DNA of 37,098 nt from Archangiaceae bacterium (GTDB lineage Bacteria; Myxococcota; Myxococcia; Myxococcales; Myxococcaceae), in contig JAACJQ010000305.1 in NCBI GenBank assembly GCA_016879935.1, forward strand, positions 1 to 37,098. Direction: 5' to 3'. The translations under genes and the position numbers were made by a program. How positions within the stretch are numbered: the stretch's first letter is position 1; the number at the start of each line of letters is the position of its first letter. Below are positions 31,383-37,098 of the stretch, piece after piece. The notes under the pieces were generated by a model. That model was not told the DNA's origin. It made no database searches and was given only the letters and a program-made list of their open reading frames with translations.

Positions 31383-32390
31383 ATGACCTTCACCTCGAAG
31401 AACAGGACTTCCATCATGCGTACGTCACTCGTGATTGCGGCGTTGGGTGCGTTGCAGGCGTGCTCGTCCATCGACAACCCCACGCTCTGCACCCCGGGGA
31501 ACTGCGGGGGAGGCGCTGGGGGCGGTGCGTCGGCGACGGGTGGTGGCTCGAGCAGCGCAGGCGGTACGGCCTCGGCGGGCGGCGGGAGTGGAGGCGGCTC
31601 CGTGACGGCAGGGGGAGCCGCGACGGCGGGCGGCGCCAGTGGAGGAGGTCTCGCGACGGGTGGCGGCACCGCAAGCGCAGGTGGAGCGGCCACTGCGGGC
31701 GGAACCGCAGCGGCTGGAGGAGCCTCGTCAGCCGGCGGAGCGGCGTCGGCGGGTGGCACTGCCTCGGCCGGCGGGGCTGCGACGGGCGGAGGCTCGGCGT
31801 GCGCCGAGGCCTGGCAGTGCGGCGCGTGGCAGCCCTCGACCGCGGGCATGGCGACTCGCACCTGCATCGACACCAACTTCTGCGGCTCCACCGCCACCAA
31901 GCCGAGCGAGGGGCCCACGGCCCTGCCGCCACTCAATGACAACTATTTCCGCTGTAACGTGCAGCCGATTCTGGCGAAATCGTGTGCAATGATTGGCTGT
32001 CACGGCACCCTCGACACCTCGCGGCCCTTCCGGGTCTTCGCGCGCGGCCGGGAGCGAAACGCAGAGACCGTCACGGCCACCCATGCCTGCCCGCCCACCC
32101 AGGGGCAGTCGTTTCAGCTCTATCTGCCCACCGTCGCGGCCACGGCGAGCTGTGATGCTGCGACCCCGTTGTCGGCCAACGAGCGCCAGCTGAACTTCGA
32201 CAACGCGCGCTGTTTTGCACTCGGCGTCGCCGCCGCGCAGAGCGAGCTGCTCCAGCAGCCCTTGCGCGGCAACGCCACCTTCACCCATCGCCAAATCAAG
32301 CCGTGGACGACGTCGAACGCCGACTACCAGGTCGTTCTCAACTGGTTGAATGGCATGACGCTGGCGACCTGCAACAGCGGCACGAACTGA
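31383..32390 (+). CDS. Gly/Ala-rich lipoprotein with CX4CH cytochrome-like domain
   Basis: The protein starts at ATG 31383 (GGAG 8 nt upstream, 2 bp after the previous stop) or ATG 31416. The signal ends LGALQAC (Cys27 from 31383). Residues about 42-138 are a low-complexity GGA/SAGG linker. The C-terminal domain (about 140-335) starts with a Cys-rich SACAEAWQCGAWQ module, then YFRCNVQPILAKSC-AMIG-CH (201-207), a CX4CH heme-like site, and continues to the pattern VVLNWLNGM typical of cytochrome-like lipoproteins. It shares the CX4CH and long Gly linker with the gene two positions upstream. It is predicted to be anchored in the envelope. The heme content is inference. Confidence 0.84.
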   Translation: MTFTSKNRTSIMRTSLVIAALGALQACSSIDNPTLCTPGNCGGGAGGGASATGGGSSSAGGTASAGGGSGGGSVTAGGAATAGGASGGGLATGGGTASAGGAATAGGTAAAGGASSAGGAASAGGTASAGGAATGGGSACAEAWQCGAWQPSTAGMATRTCIDTNFCGSTATKPSEGPTALPPLNDNYFRCNVQPILAKSCAMIGCHGTLDTSRPFRVFARGRERNAETVTATHACPPTQGQSFQLYLPTVAATASCDAATPLSANERQLNFDNARCFALGVAAAQSELLQQPLRGNATFTHRQIKPWTTSNADYQVVLNWLNGMTLATCNSGTN

Positions 32391-32399
32391 GGAGCGACC

Positions 32400-33119
32400 A
32401 TGAAGACCCGACTCACCGTGCTCAGCGCCGTCGTTCTCGCCACCACGGCCCTCGCCTGGAACCACGAATACGCGTGGCATGACGCCGCTGCGCCCACCGT
32501 CGCCGGAAAGCCCGGCGGTGGCAGCCTCTTCGGCACCGGAGGCCAGTCGGAGGGCGGCGTGCAGTGCGCCCACTGTCACACCCCGAAGGGCACCAACCCG
32601 GCCAACCCGCTCAAGGTGCTCGTCACCTTCAACCCCGCGCTCACCGGCGCTCCTGCGTGGACTGGCAGCGTCGACGGCTTCACGCAGCAGGCTGGCCGCT
32701 ATGCGCCAGCGACCAACTACACGGTGAACGTGGCGCTGCTGAACGAGCACTTCACCTGGCCCGACGGCGGCCCGCAGGACAACAACTTCGCGGCGGTCTT
32801 CGAAGACGCCAGCGGCAACCGGGTCGGCACCCTCACCACCGACACCAGCATCACCACCTCGAACTGCCCCACGACGAGGCCAGTGCCCGGCCCCACGACG
32901 GGCACGACGCACATGTACAAGAATTGCGACCTCATCTTCAGCCGGTTTCCGGCGACAGGCCTGAGCGGGTGGTCGTTCACCTGGCGTTCACCGGCTGACG
33001 CCGGCGTGGTGACGATGTTCCTCGGTGCCGTCGACGGAAATGGAAACGACCGCACGCGCGGCCGTGACGGCGGGCCCGACGACGACGTGGTGATGGGGAA
33101 GGTCGTGCTGGCGCCGTGA
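32400..33119 (+). CDS. Reeler-like exported protein with CxxCH heme site
   Basis: The 239-residue protein has GGAG 5 nt before ATG 32400 and a cleavable signal (MKTRLTVLSAVVLATTALA). The heme-c site CAHCH (56-60) follows GGSLFGTGGQSEGGVQ, then a Reeler/choice-of-anchor-V-like beta-sandwich (about 70-235: LKVLVTFNPALTG, YAPATNYTVNVALLNEHFTWPDGGPQ, GWSFTWRSPADAGVVTMFLGAVDGNGND). The layout matches the first domain of the 29869 fusion, so two Reeler-like cytochromes exist in one operon. The end GRDGGPDDDVVMGKVVL has acidic residues that could bind metal. Its stop TGA overlaps the ApbE start as GTGA. Confidence 0.85.
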   Translation: MKTRLTVLSAVVLATTALAWNHEYAWHDAAAPTVAGKPGGGSLFGTGGQSEGGVQCAHCHTPKGTNPANPLKVLVTFNPALTGAPAWTGSVDGFTQQAGRYAPATNYTVNVALLNEHFTWPDGGPQDNNFAAVFEDASGNRVGTLTTDTSITTSNCPTTRPVPGPTTGTTHMYKNCDLIFSRFPATGLSGWSFTWRSPADAGVVTMFLGAVDGNGNDRTRGRDGGPDDDVVMGKVVLAP

Positions 33120-34135
33120 CGTGGCTGGTCGCGCTGGTGTTGGCGCAGGCGGGGGCCACCGATGGCGGCCTCGACCGCCGCACCCGCACGCTCATGCACA
33201 CTGAGGTGACGCTCGCGCTGCCCCGCTCGGTCGAGGCCGGGGTTCGTGAAGCAGCGTTCTCCGAGGGTTTCGGCGTCTTCGAGCACATCGACGCAGAGCT
33301 GAACGAATGGCGGCCGGGCTCGGCGCTGGCTCGCATCAACGGCGCAGATGGTGGAACGCCGGTCGAGGCGAGCGCCGAGGTTTGTGAAGTCGTCTCCCTC
33401 GCGCTCGAAGGCGCGCGCCGAACGAACGGCTTGTTCGACCCGACGTGGGCCGCGCTGCGCGACGTGTGGCGGTTCGGCTCGGCCGAGAACGGCGTGGTGC
33501 CGACCGACGCCCAGGTGAAGGCCGTGTGTCCCCTCGTCGGGTGGAAGCGGGTGACGGTGACTCCACGAGGTGATGGTGGCTGCGCCATCACGCTCGCGCC
33601 GGGCACGACGCTTGGGCTCGGTGGCGTGGTGAAGGGGTGGGGCGTCGACCGGGTGGTGGCGGCGTTTCGTGCGCGCGGCTTGAAGGACTTCTTCGTGCAG
33701 GCCGGCGGCGACTTGTACGTGGGCGGGCTGCTCGAGGGGCGGCCGTGGCGCGTCGGCATTCGCGACCCGCGTGGCCCGAAGTCGTCGTCGTTCGCGCGCC
33801 TCGAGCTCACCGACGCGGCCTTCTCGACGAGCGGTGACTACGAGCACTTCTTCGTGCGTGACGGCGTGCGGTACCACCACCTCATCGACCCACGCACCTG
33901 TCGGCCTGCGCGCGCCTCGGTGAGCACCACCGTGCTGGCGAAGCGCGCCACCGACGCAGAGTTCCTCACCAAGGCCGGCTTCATTCTCGGCCCGAAGGAC
34001 GGGCAGCCGCTCGCTCGCACGTTCGGTGCCGCGGCGGTGTGGGTGACGCCCGATGGCCGTGTGCACGCGACGAAGGGGCTCGAGACGAAGCTCGAGGTGT
34101 GGCCCCTCAGCGGCTTCGACGGCGGAGCGCCCTGA
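33116..34135 (+). CDS. apbE: FAD:protein FMN transferase (ApbE family)
   Basis: This 339-residue protein starts at GTG 33116 with a short signal-like N-terminus (MTWLVALVLAQAGA). ApbE hallmarks are RTLMHTEVTLALP (M-x-T near the start), GLFDPTWAALRDVW (G-x-FDPT, 105-118), GLGGVVKGWGVDRV (167-180, FAD-binding Gly loop), VQAGGDLYVGG (194-204), FSTSGDYE (236-243) and YHHLIDPRT (253-261). ApbE transfers FMN from FAD to a Thr/Ser on exported proteins by a Mg-dependent reaction. It likely acts on a protein of this operon or elsewhere in the envelope; no clear SGATxT target site is evident in its neighbours. It is the last gene; its stop abuts the convergent lipoprotein's in TGATCA. Confidence 0.95.
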   Translation: MTWLVALVLAQAGATDGGLDRRTRTLMHTEVTLALPRSVEAGVREAAFSEGFGVFEHIDAELNEWRPGSALARINGADGGTPVEASAEVCEVVSLALEGARRTNGLFDPTWAALRDVWRFGSAENGVVPTDAQVKAVCPLVGWKRVTVTPRGDGGCAITLAPGTTLGLGGVVKGWGVDRVVAAFRARGLKDFFVQAGGDLYVGGLLEGRPWRVGIRDPRGPKSSSFARLELTDAAFSTSGDYEHFFVRDGVRYHHLIDPRTCRPARASVSTTVLAKRATDAEFLTKAGFILGPKDGQPLARTFGAAAVWVTPDGRVHATKGLETKLEVWPLSGFDGGAP

Positions 34136-34735
34136 TCAGGGGCAGTCGCCGCCGAGCTGCGCGACGACGTTCTTCGTCTGCACCCCGAACAGCACGTTTG
34201 CCGTGAAGCAGAGGTCGGCCGAGCAGCTGCCCTCGGCGACGAGCTTCAGCTTCGTCGGCTTGCAGGTGTTGATGAGCTTTCGAAACGGCTCGACCTGCGT
34301 GCGCTCCACCTCGTCGAGGCAGGCGTTGAGCGCGAGGAAGACCTGCGTGCCGTCGGCGACCTCGAGGCGGTTCGACGTGCACGAGGTGCGCAGCGACTGC
34401 TTCTCGAGACCGACCGTGCAGGTGGCTTCGACGGTGAGGCCGCTGAGCGTGACGGTGCCCCTCGGCATGCTGCACCCCGCGCCCGGCAGCACGTCGCCGT
34501 ACTCGGCCACCAGCTCGAACGTGCCCGACCGAATGCAGCCCTGCGACAGGTCGATGCCGGCCTCCTTCAGGTCTTTGCCGAAGTCGATGACGCCAGCGCC
34601 GAAGGGTTCGCCGTTGCAGAGCTTCGTCGAGTCGATGCCGACGGGCGTGGTGGTGGCCAGCTTTCGGTCTTTCACCTCGATGGTGGTGGGACCGCAGCTC
34701 GCGAGGGCGAGAAGGAGCGGGAGAAGTCGACGCAT
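34136..34735 (-). CDS. Lipoprotein of unknown function
   Basis: The 199-residue protein from ATG 34735 has a lipoprotein signal (MRRLLPLLLALASC, lipobox LASC at 11-14). The mature chain carries many Cys residues (at LCNGE, GCIRS, GCSMP, TCTVG, TSCTS, NACLD, NTCKP, SCSADLC and DCP), so several disulfides outside the cytoplasm are likely. It is beta-strand rich in the middle (TVTLSGLTVEATCTVG) with a helical later segment (ACLDEVERTQVEPFRKLINTC). I recognise no family. It is divergent from the DUF4124 gene. Confidence 0.82.
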   Translation of the reverse strand: MRRLLPLLLALASCGPTTIEVKDRKLATTTPVGIDSTKLCNGEPFGAGVIDFGKDLKEAGIDLSQGCIRSGTFELVAEYGDVLPGAGCSMPRGTVTLSGLTVEATCTVGLEKQSLRTSCTSNRLEVADGTQVFLALNACLDEVERTQVEPFRKLINTCKPTKLKLVAEGSCSADLCFTANVLFGVQTKNVVAQLGGDCP

Positions 34736-34816
34736 CAGGTCAGCAAACCCGGAAATGCCGCGCGGCGCGAGGTGGAGCGTGAATATCGTGAGAGTCGTTT
34801 CGTCACGGGCCCACCC

Positions 34817-35380
34817 ATGCGCCACCTCGTACTCGCCGTGTTCATCAGCGCTCCCGCCTTCGCCCAGGTCTTCTCGTGGGAAGACAAAGACGGGGTTCAC
34901 TACACGAACGACGCCGCGTCGGTGCCGAAGGGCGCGAAGGTGAAGAAGCTCGAGACCGATGACCGGCCGTCGAGCGCGCAGCCGGCGCCGCAGGTCGAGG
35001 TCGCGGCGGCTCCAGCGCCTTCTGCCGCGCCCCCCTCGCCTGCGAACCCGAGCGTGGAACGTGAGTGGAGAGACCGCTTCATCGCGCTCAACCGCGCCAT
35101 CGCGACGAAGAAGCAGGAGCTGAACGCGCTCGAGGTGAGCCTGCCGAACAAGGTCGACTGCGTGCCGCAGCAGCGGGCGGTACAGCCGGCACCGGGCACC
35201 GCTGCGCAGCCCTTCGCCGCCACCACGACCCGCTGCGTGCCCAACTCGATGTACGACCGCATCAAGCTGCAGATTGAACAGAAGCGCGTCGAGGTGAAAG
35301 ACGCCGAGAACGACCTCGAGCAGCTCGACCGCCGCGCCTCCTTCGAGGGCGTGCCGCGGGAGTGGCGCCGCGGCTGGTGA
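34817..35380 (+). CDS. DUF4124-domain exported protein with coiled coil
   Basis: The 187-residue protein from ATG 34817 has a signal peptide (MRHLVLAVFISAPAFA) and an N-terminal DUF4124 motif (QVFSWEDKDGVHYTND, about 17-32). This is followed by an Ala/Pro-rich linker (about 50-78) and a helical, charged C-terminal half (REWRDRFIALNRAIATKKQELNALE, MYDRIKLQIEQKRVEVKDAENDLEQLDRR) predicting a coiled coil. Two Cys flank a spacer in VDCVPQQ and TRCVPNS. DUF4124 proteins are periplasmic or envelope proteins of unknown role. Repeats rich in GAGTC begin directly after the stop codon. Confidence 0.85.
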   Translation: MRHLVLAVFISAPAFAQVFSWEDKDGVHYTNDAASVPKGAKVKKLETDDRPSSAQPAPQVEVAAAPAPSAAPPSPANPSVEREWRDRFIALNRAIATKKQELNALEVSLPNKVDCVPQQRAVQPAPGTAAQPFAATTTRCVPNSMYDRIKLQIEQKRVEVKDAENDLEQLDRRASFEGVPREWRRGW

Positions 35381-35571
35381 CCCGAGTCGTCGTGACGGAG
35401 TCGTCGTGGCGGAGTCGAACTGGGGAAACGTGAGACGAAGCCCCGAGCGAGGCAGAGGAGCGGTGGCTCCTGAATGACGGCTTGAACTGAGCCACGGCGA
35501 CGTTGCCTCGCGACGGCGGAGTCGAACTGGGGAAGTCGACATCGTGCGCTGACTGCGGTTTACGCGCGTGC
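35381..35571. repeat. Intergenic GAGTCG repeats, 20-bp direct repeat and a hairpin
   Basis: Directly after the DUF4124 stop come CCGAGTCGTCG, ACGGAGTCGTCG and GCGGAGTCGAAC. The 20-mer GGCGGAGTCGAACTGGGGAA occurs exactly at 35408-35427 and 35515-35534, 107 bp apart. Between them, GTGGCTC (35463-35469) and GAGCCAC (35489-35495) form a perfect 7-bp stem with a 19-nt loop. The block lies between two co-directional genes and holds no gene. It could be a terminator or attenuator region or a small repeat element. Confidence 0.65.
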
Positions 35572-36456
35572 ATGGCCATTCGACTCGTCGTCACCGACAT
35601 GGACAACACGCTGTACTCGTGGATCGACTACGTCGTTCCTGCGGTGGAGGCGATGGTCGATGCGGTGGTGCGTGCGACGAGCCTGCCCCGCCTGCGGGTC
35701 GTGCAGTCGCTCAAGGCCGTGTACACGAAGTACGAGTCGAACGAGTACCCGTTCGCGCTGCAGGAGTCGTCGCTCTTCCAGGAGTTTCCCGACTTCGGCA
35801 GCTTCGACAAACTGGTCATCGAGCCCGCGCGCGCGGCGTTCTCGGAGGCGCGGCGGAAGTACTTGAAGCCGTACAAGGGTGTCACCGAGACGCTGACGAC
35901 GCTGAAGGAGCGCCGCATTCCCGTGGTGGCGTTGACCGACGCGCCGAAGAACCCGGCGGAGCAGCGCGCCAAGCGGCTGGGTTTCGATGTGCTGCTGACG
36001 TCGATGTACACGATGCCGGGCTTCACGTTTCCCGCCGGGCCCGATGGCTCGGCGCTGGTGGCTCCCGACATTCTGCAGAAGCAGGAGAAGGGCGCGTACA
36101 AACCGGCGTGCCCCGTCGTCGAGCTGCCGCGTGAGTATGAGAAGCCGAACGCCGCAGGCTTGAAGAAGATTCTGTCGACCTACGGCATGCGGCCCGACGA
36201 GGTGCTGGTGGTGGGCGACTCGGTGAAGAAAGACATCGCCATCGCGAAGGAACTCGGCTGCCACGACGCGTGGGCCGAGTATGGAACCTACGTGCCGACC
36301 GAGTACCGCGAGCGGCTCGACATCGTGTCGTCGAACGCGATTACGCGACGGCACGCGGCGTCGGTGTTCGAGCAGGGCGCGCAGGCGGTGACGCCCACCC
36401 GCAGCTTGTCGAACTACGCGCAGGTGCTCGACATCGTCGACGCGCTGTCACGCTGA
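35572..36456 (+). CDS. HAD-superfamily hydrolase
   Basis: The 294-residue protein from ATG 35572 shows the HAD signature: motif I DMDNTL (about 9-14, nucleophile Asp and acid/base Asp in DxDxT), motif II in VALTDAPKN (Thr in the beta-strand end), motif III Lys in the KPNAAGLKKIL helix region, and motif IV VVGDSVKKD with the metal-binding Asp. The alpha-helical cap lies at about 20-100 (VEAMVDAVVRATSLPRLRVVQSLKAVY). It is a cytoplasmic phosphatase or dehalogenase-like enzyme with unknown substrate. The next gene begins 10 bp downstream, so they may be co-transcribed. Confidence 0.9.
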   Translation: MAIRLVVTDMDNTLYSWIDYVVPAVEAMVDAVVRATSLPRLRVVQSLKAVYTKYESNEYPFALQESSLFQEFPDFGSFDKLVIEPARAAFSEARRKYLKPYKGVTETLTTLKERRIPVVALTDAPKNPAEQRAKRLGFDVLLTSMYTMPGFTFPAGPDGSALVAPDILQKQEKGAYKPACPVVELPREYEKPNAAGLKKILSTYGMRPDEVLVVGDSVKKDIAIAKELGCHDAWAEYGTYVPTEYRERLDIVSSNAITRRHAASVFEQGAQAVTPTRSLSNYAQVLDIVDALSR

Positions 36457-36466
36457 GCTGCGCGAC

Positions 36467-37098
36467 ATGCTGAACCGCCGCTGGCTCGGCATCGCGGTGT
36501 TCCTCGTCGCGGCAGGTGTCGCGGCCATCGTGTTGTTCGAGTCGACGACGCCGAAGCCCGAGCTGCCACGACTCCGGGTTCCTGATGCGGGCGTCGTCGC
36601 CATCGTTCCTCCGCGGTCGAGCTTCATGACGGCGGGCGCTCCGTTTCCCACGGCCGTCGTCACGCCCACGCTCGGCCAGGCGTGTGTCACGGGAACCGTC
36701 GTCGACGCGTCGACCGGCCTCGCCGTCGCCAACGCTGTCGTCACGCTCCAGACGTTCGCGGGTCAACGGCAGGCGACGACGGATGACTTCGGGACGTTCG
36801 AGTTTCGAAAGTTGACCGAGGGCACCGTGCGCGTCGTCGCGCTCGAGGCCGAGGGCTACCTCGAGCACGCGCCCAACACCGAGCTGCACCTCGTCGATGG
36901 CGTCTGTGTCTCCACCCTCACGCTCTCGCTCGTGCCCCGCGTCGAGTACCTCGGAGAAGTGGTCGGCCCCGACGACGGGCCCATCGCCGGCGCGCACGTC
37001 GTGCTCGCCACCGAGCGCGAGCCTGCGGGAGCGCCGCTCGTCACCGACGCTCACGGCCAGTTCCGCTTCTTCGCGCCCGAAGACGCCATCGTCACCGC
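36467..37098 (+). CDS. Carboxypeptidase-regulatory-like membrane-anchored protein (3' end outside window)
   Basis: The frame from ATG 36467 stays open to the right edge (210 codons seen). The N-terminus MLNRRWLGIAVFLVAAGVAAIVLF is one membrane anchor with basic residues before it. A Pro-rich spacer follows (about 27-70), then two carboxypeptidase-regulatory-like beta-sandwich repeats: CVTGTVVDASTGLAVANAVV with FGTFEFRKLTEG (about 73-125), and YLGEVVGPDDGPIAGAHVV with HGQFRFFAPE (about 155-208). This is the same fold type as the lipoprotein at the other edge, but anchored by a helix rather than lipid. It is probably displayed outside the inner membrane. The function is unknown. Confidence 0.85.
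   Translation, partial: MLNRRWLGIAVFLVAAGVAAIVLFESTTPKPELPRLRVPDAGVVAIVPPRSSFMTAGAPFPTAVVTPTLGQACVTGTVVDASTGLAVANAVVTLQTFAGQRQATTDDFGTFEFRKLTEGTVRVVALEAEGYLEHAPNTELHLVDGVCVSTLTLSLVPRVEYLGEVVGPDDGPIAGAHVVLATEREPAGAPLVTDAHGQFRFFAPEDAIVT

Noticed and set aside
35463-35495. Rho-independent terminator after the DUF4124 gene
   Set aside because: A 7-bp stem with a 19-nt loop and no T-run after it; kept only as part of the repeat region.

Overview
The window is high-GC DNA, densely packed with genes, from what looks like a myxobacterium (Myxococcota). The inference rests on protein types that I associate with that phylum: many Gly/Ala/Asp-rich lipoproteins with DAG or DGG runs, a MopE-like Cys-rich plus Gly-rich giant lipoprotein, an outer-membrane barrel of the myxobacterial type, TIGR02996 repeat-companion proteins, a DUF2378-like protein and an MXAN_5187-like protein. 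Codon use and layout look uniform. I see no transposase, integrase, phage gene, tRNA, rRNA or CRISPR array.

Layout. At 1-5.3 kb there is a carboxypeptidase-regulatory-like lipoprotein with a long DAGV tail (cut by the window edge), a DUF2378-like cytoplasmic protein, a GNAT-like acyltransferase, an RCC1-like lipoprotein, and a PKD plus cytochrome-c-like lipoprotein. At 4.8-7.2 kb a translationally coupled NmrA-reductase/SRPBCC pair is divergent from a LysR regulator across a short intergenic region rich in inverted repeats. At 7.2-14.8 kb lie an ankyrin protein with a histone-H1-like tail, an unusually long Lgt, a four-copy palindromic repeat array, a coiled-coil periplasmic protein, a HEAT-repeat protein, an MXAN_5187-like protein and an outer-membrane barrel. 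At 14.8-22.6 kb are a beta-propeller lipoprotein, the MopE-like giant, a DUF2252 protein with a WGR/TIGR02996/LRR partner, and a second TIGR02996 protein. At 22.6-27 kb are a duplicated outer-membrane protein, an SDR, a GST, a 58-residue lipoprotein, another lipoprotein and a TPR membrane protein.

The main system is an eight-gene, roughly 7 kb co-directional operon at 27.16-34.14 kb whose genes overlap or nearly touch. Its order is TlpA-like thioredoxin lipoprotein, DUF4266 lipoprotein, DUF3570 barrel, lipoprotein with CX4CH and CX5CH motifs, Reeler-like CxxCH domain fused to a beta-barrel, Gly-rich lipoprotein with CX4CH, second Reeler-like CxxCH protein, and ApbE flavin transferase. Every product appears exported. 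I read it as an envelope redox module (covalent flavin plus heme c plus thiol chemistry, anchored at the outer membrane). ApbE, DUF3570, DUF4266 and TlpA are, from memory, a recurrent set; the heme-like/Reeler section here is the less familiar part.

Two DNA-level patterns stand out. Five of nine convergent gene pairs end exactly back to back on the palindrome TGATCA, with no base between the two stop codons. Palindromic or GAGTC-type repeats also begin at, or contain, the stop codons of several genes. At 34.1-37.1 kb the window closes with a lipoprotein, a DUF4124 protein, a HAD hydrolase and a second carboxypeptidase-regulatory-like protein cut by the right edge.
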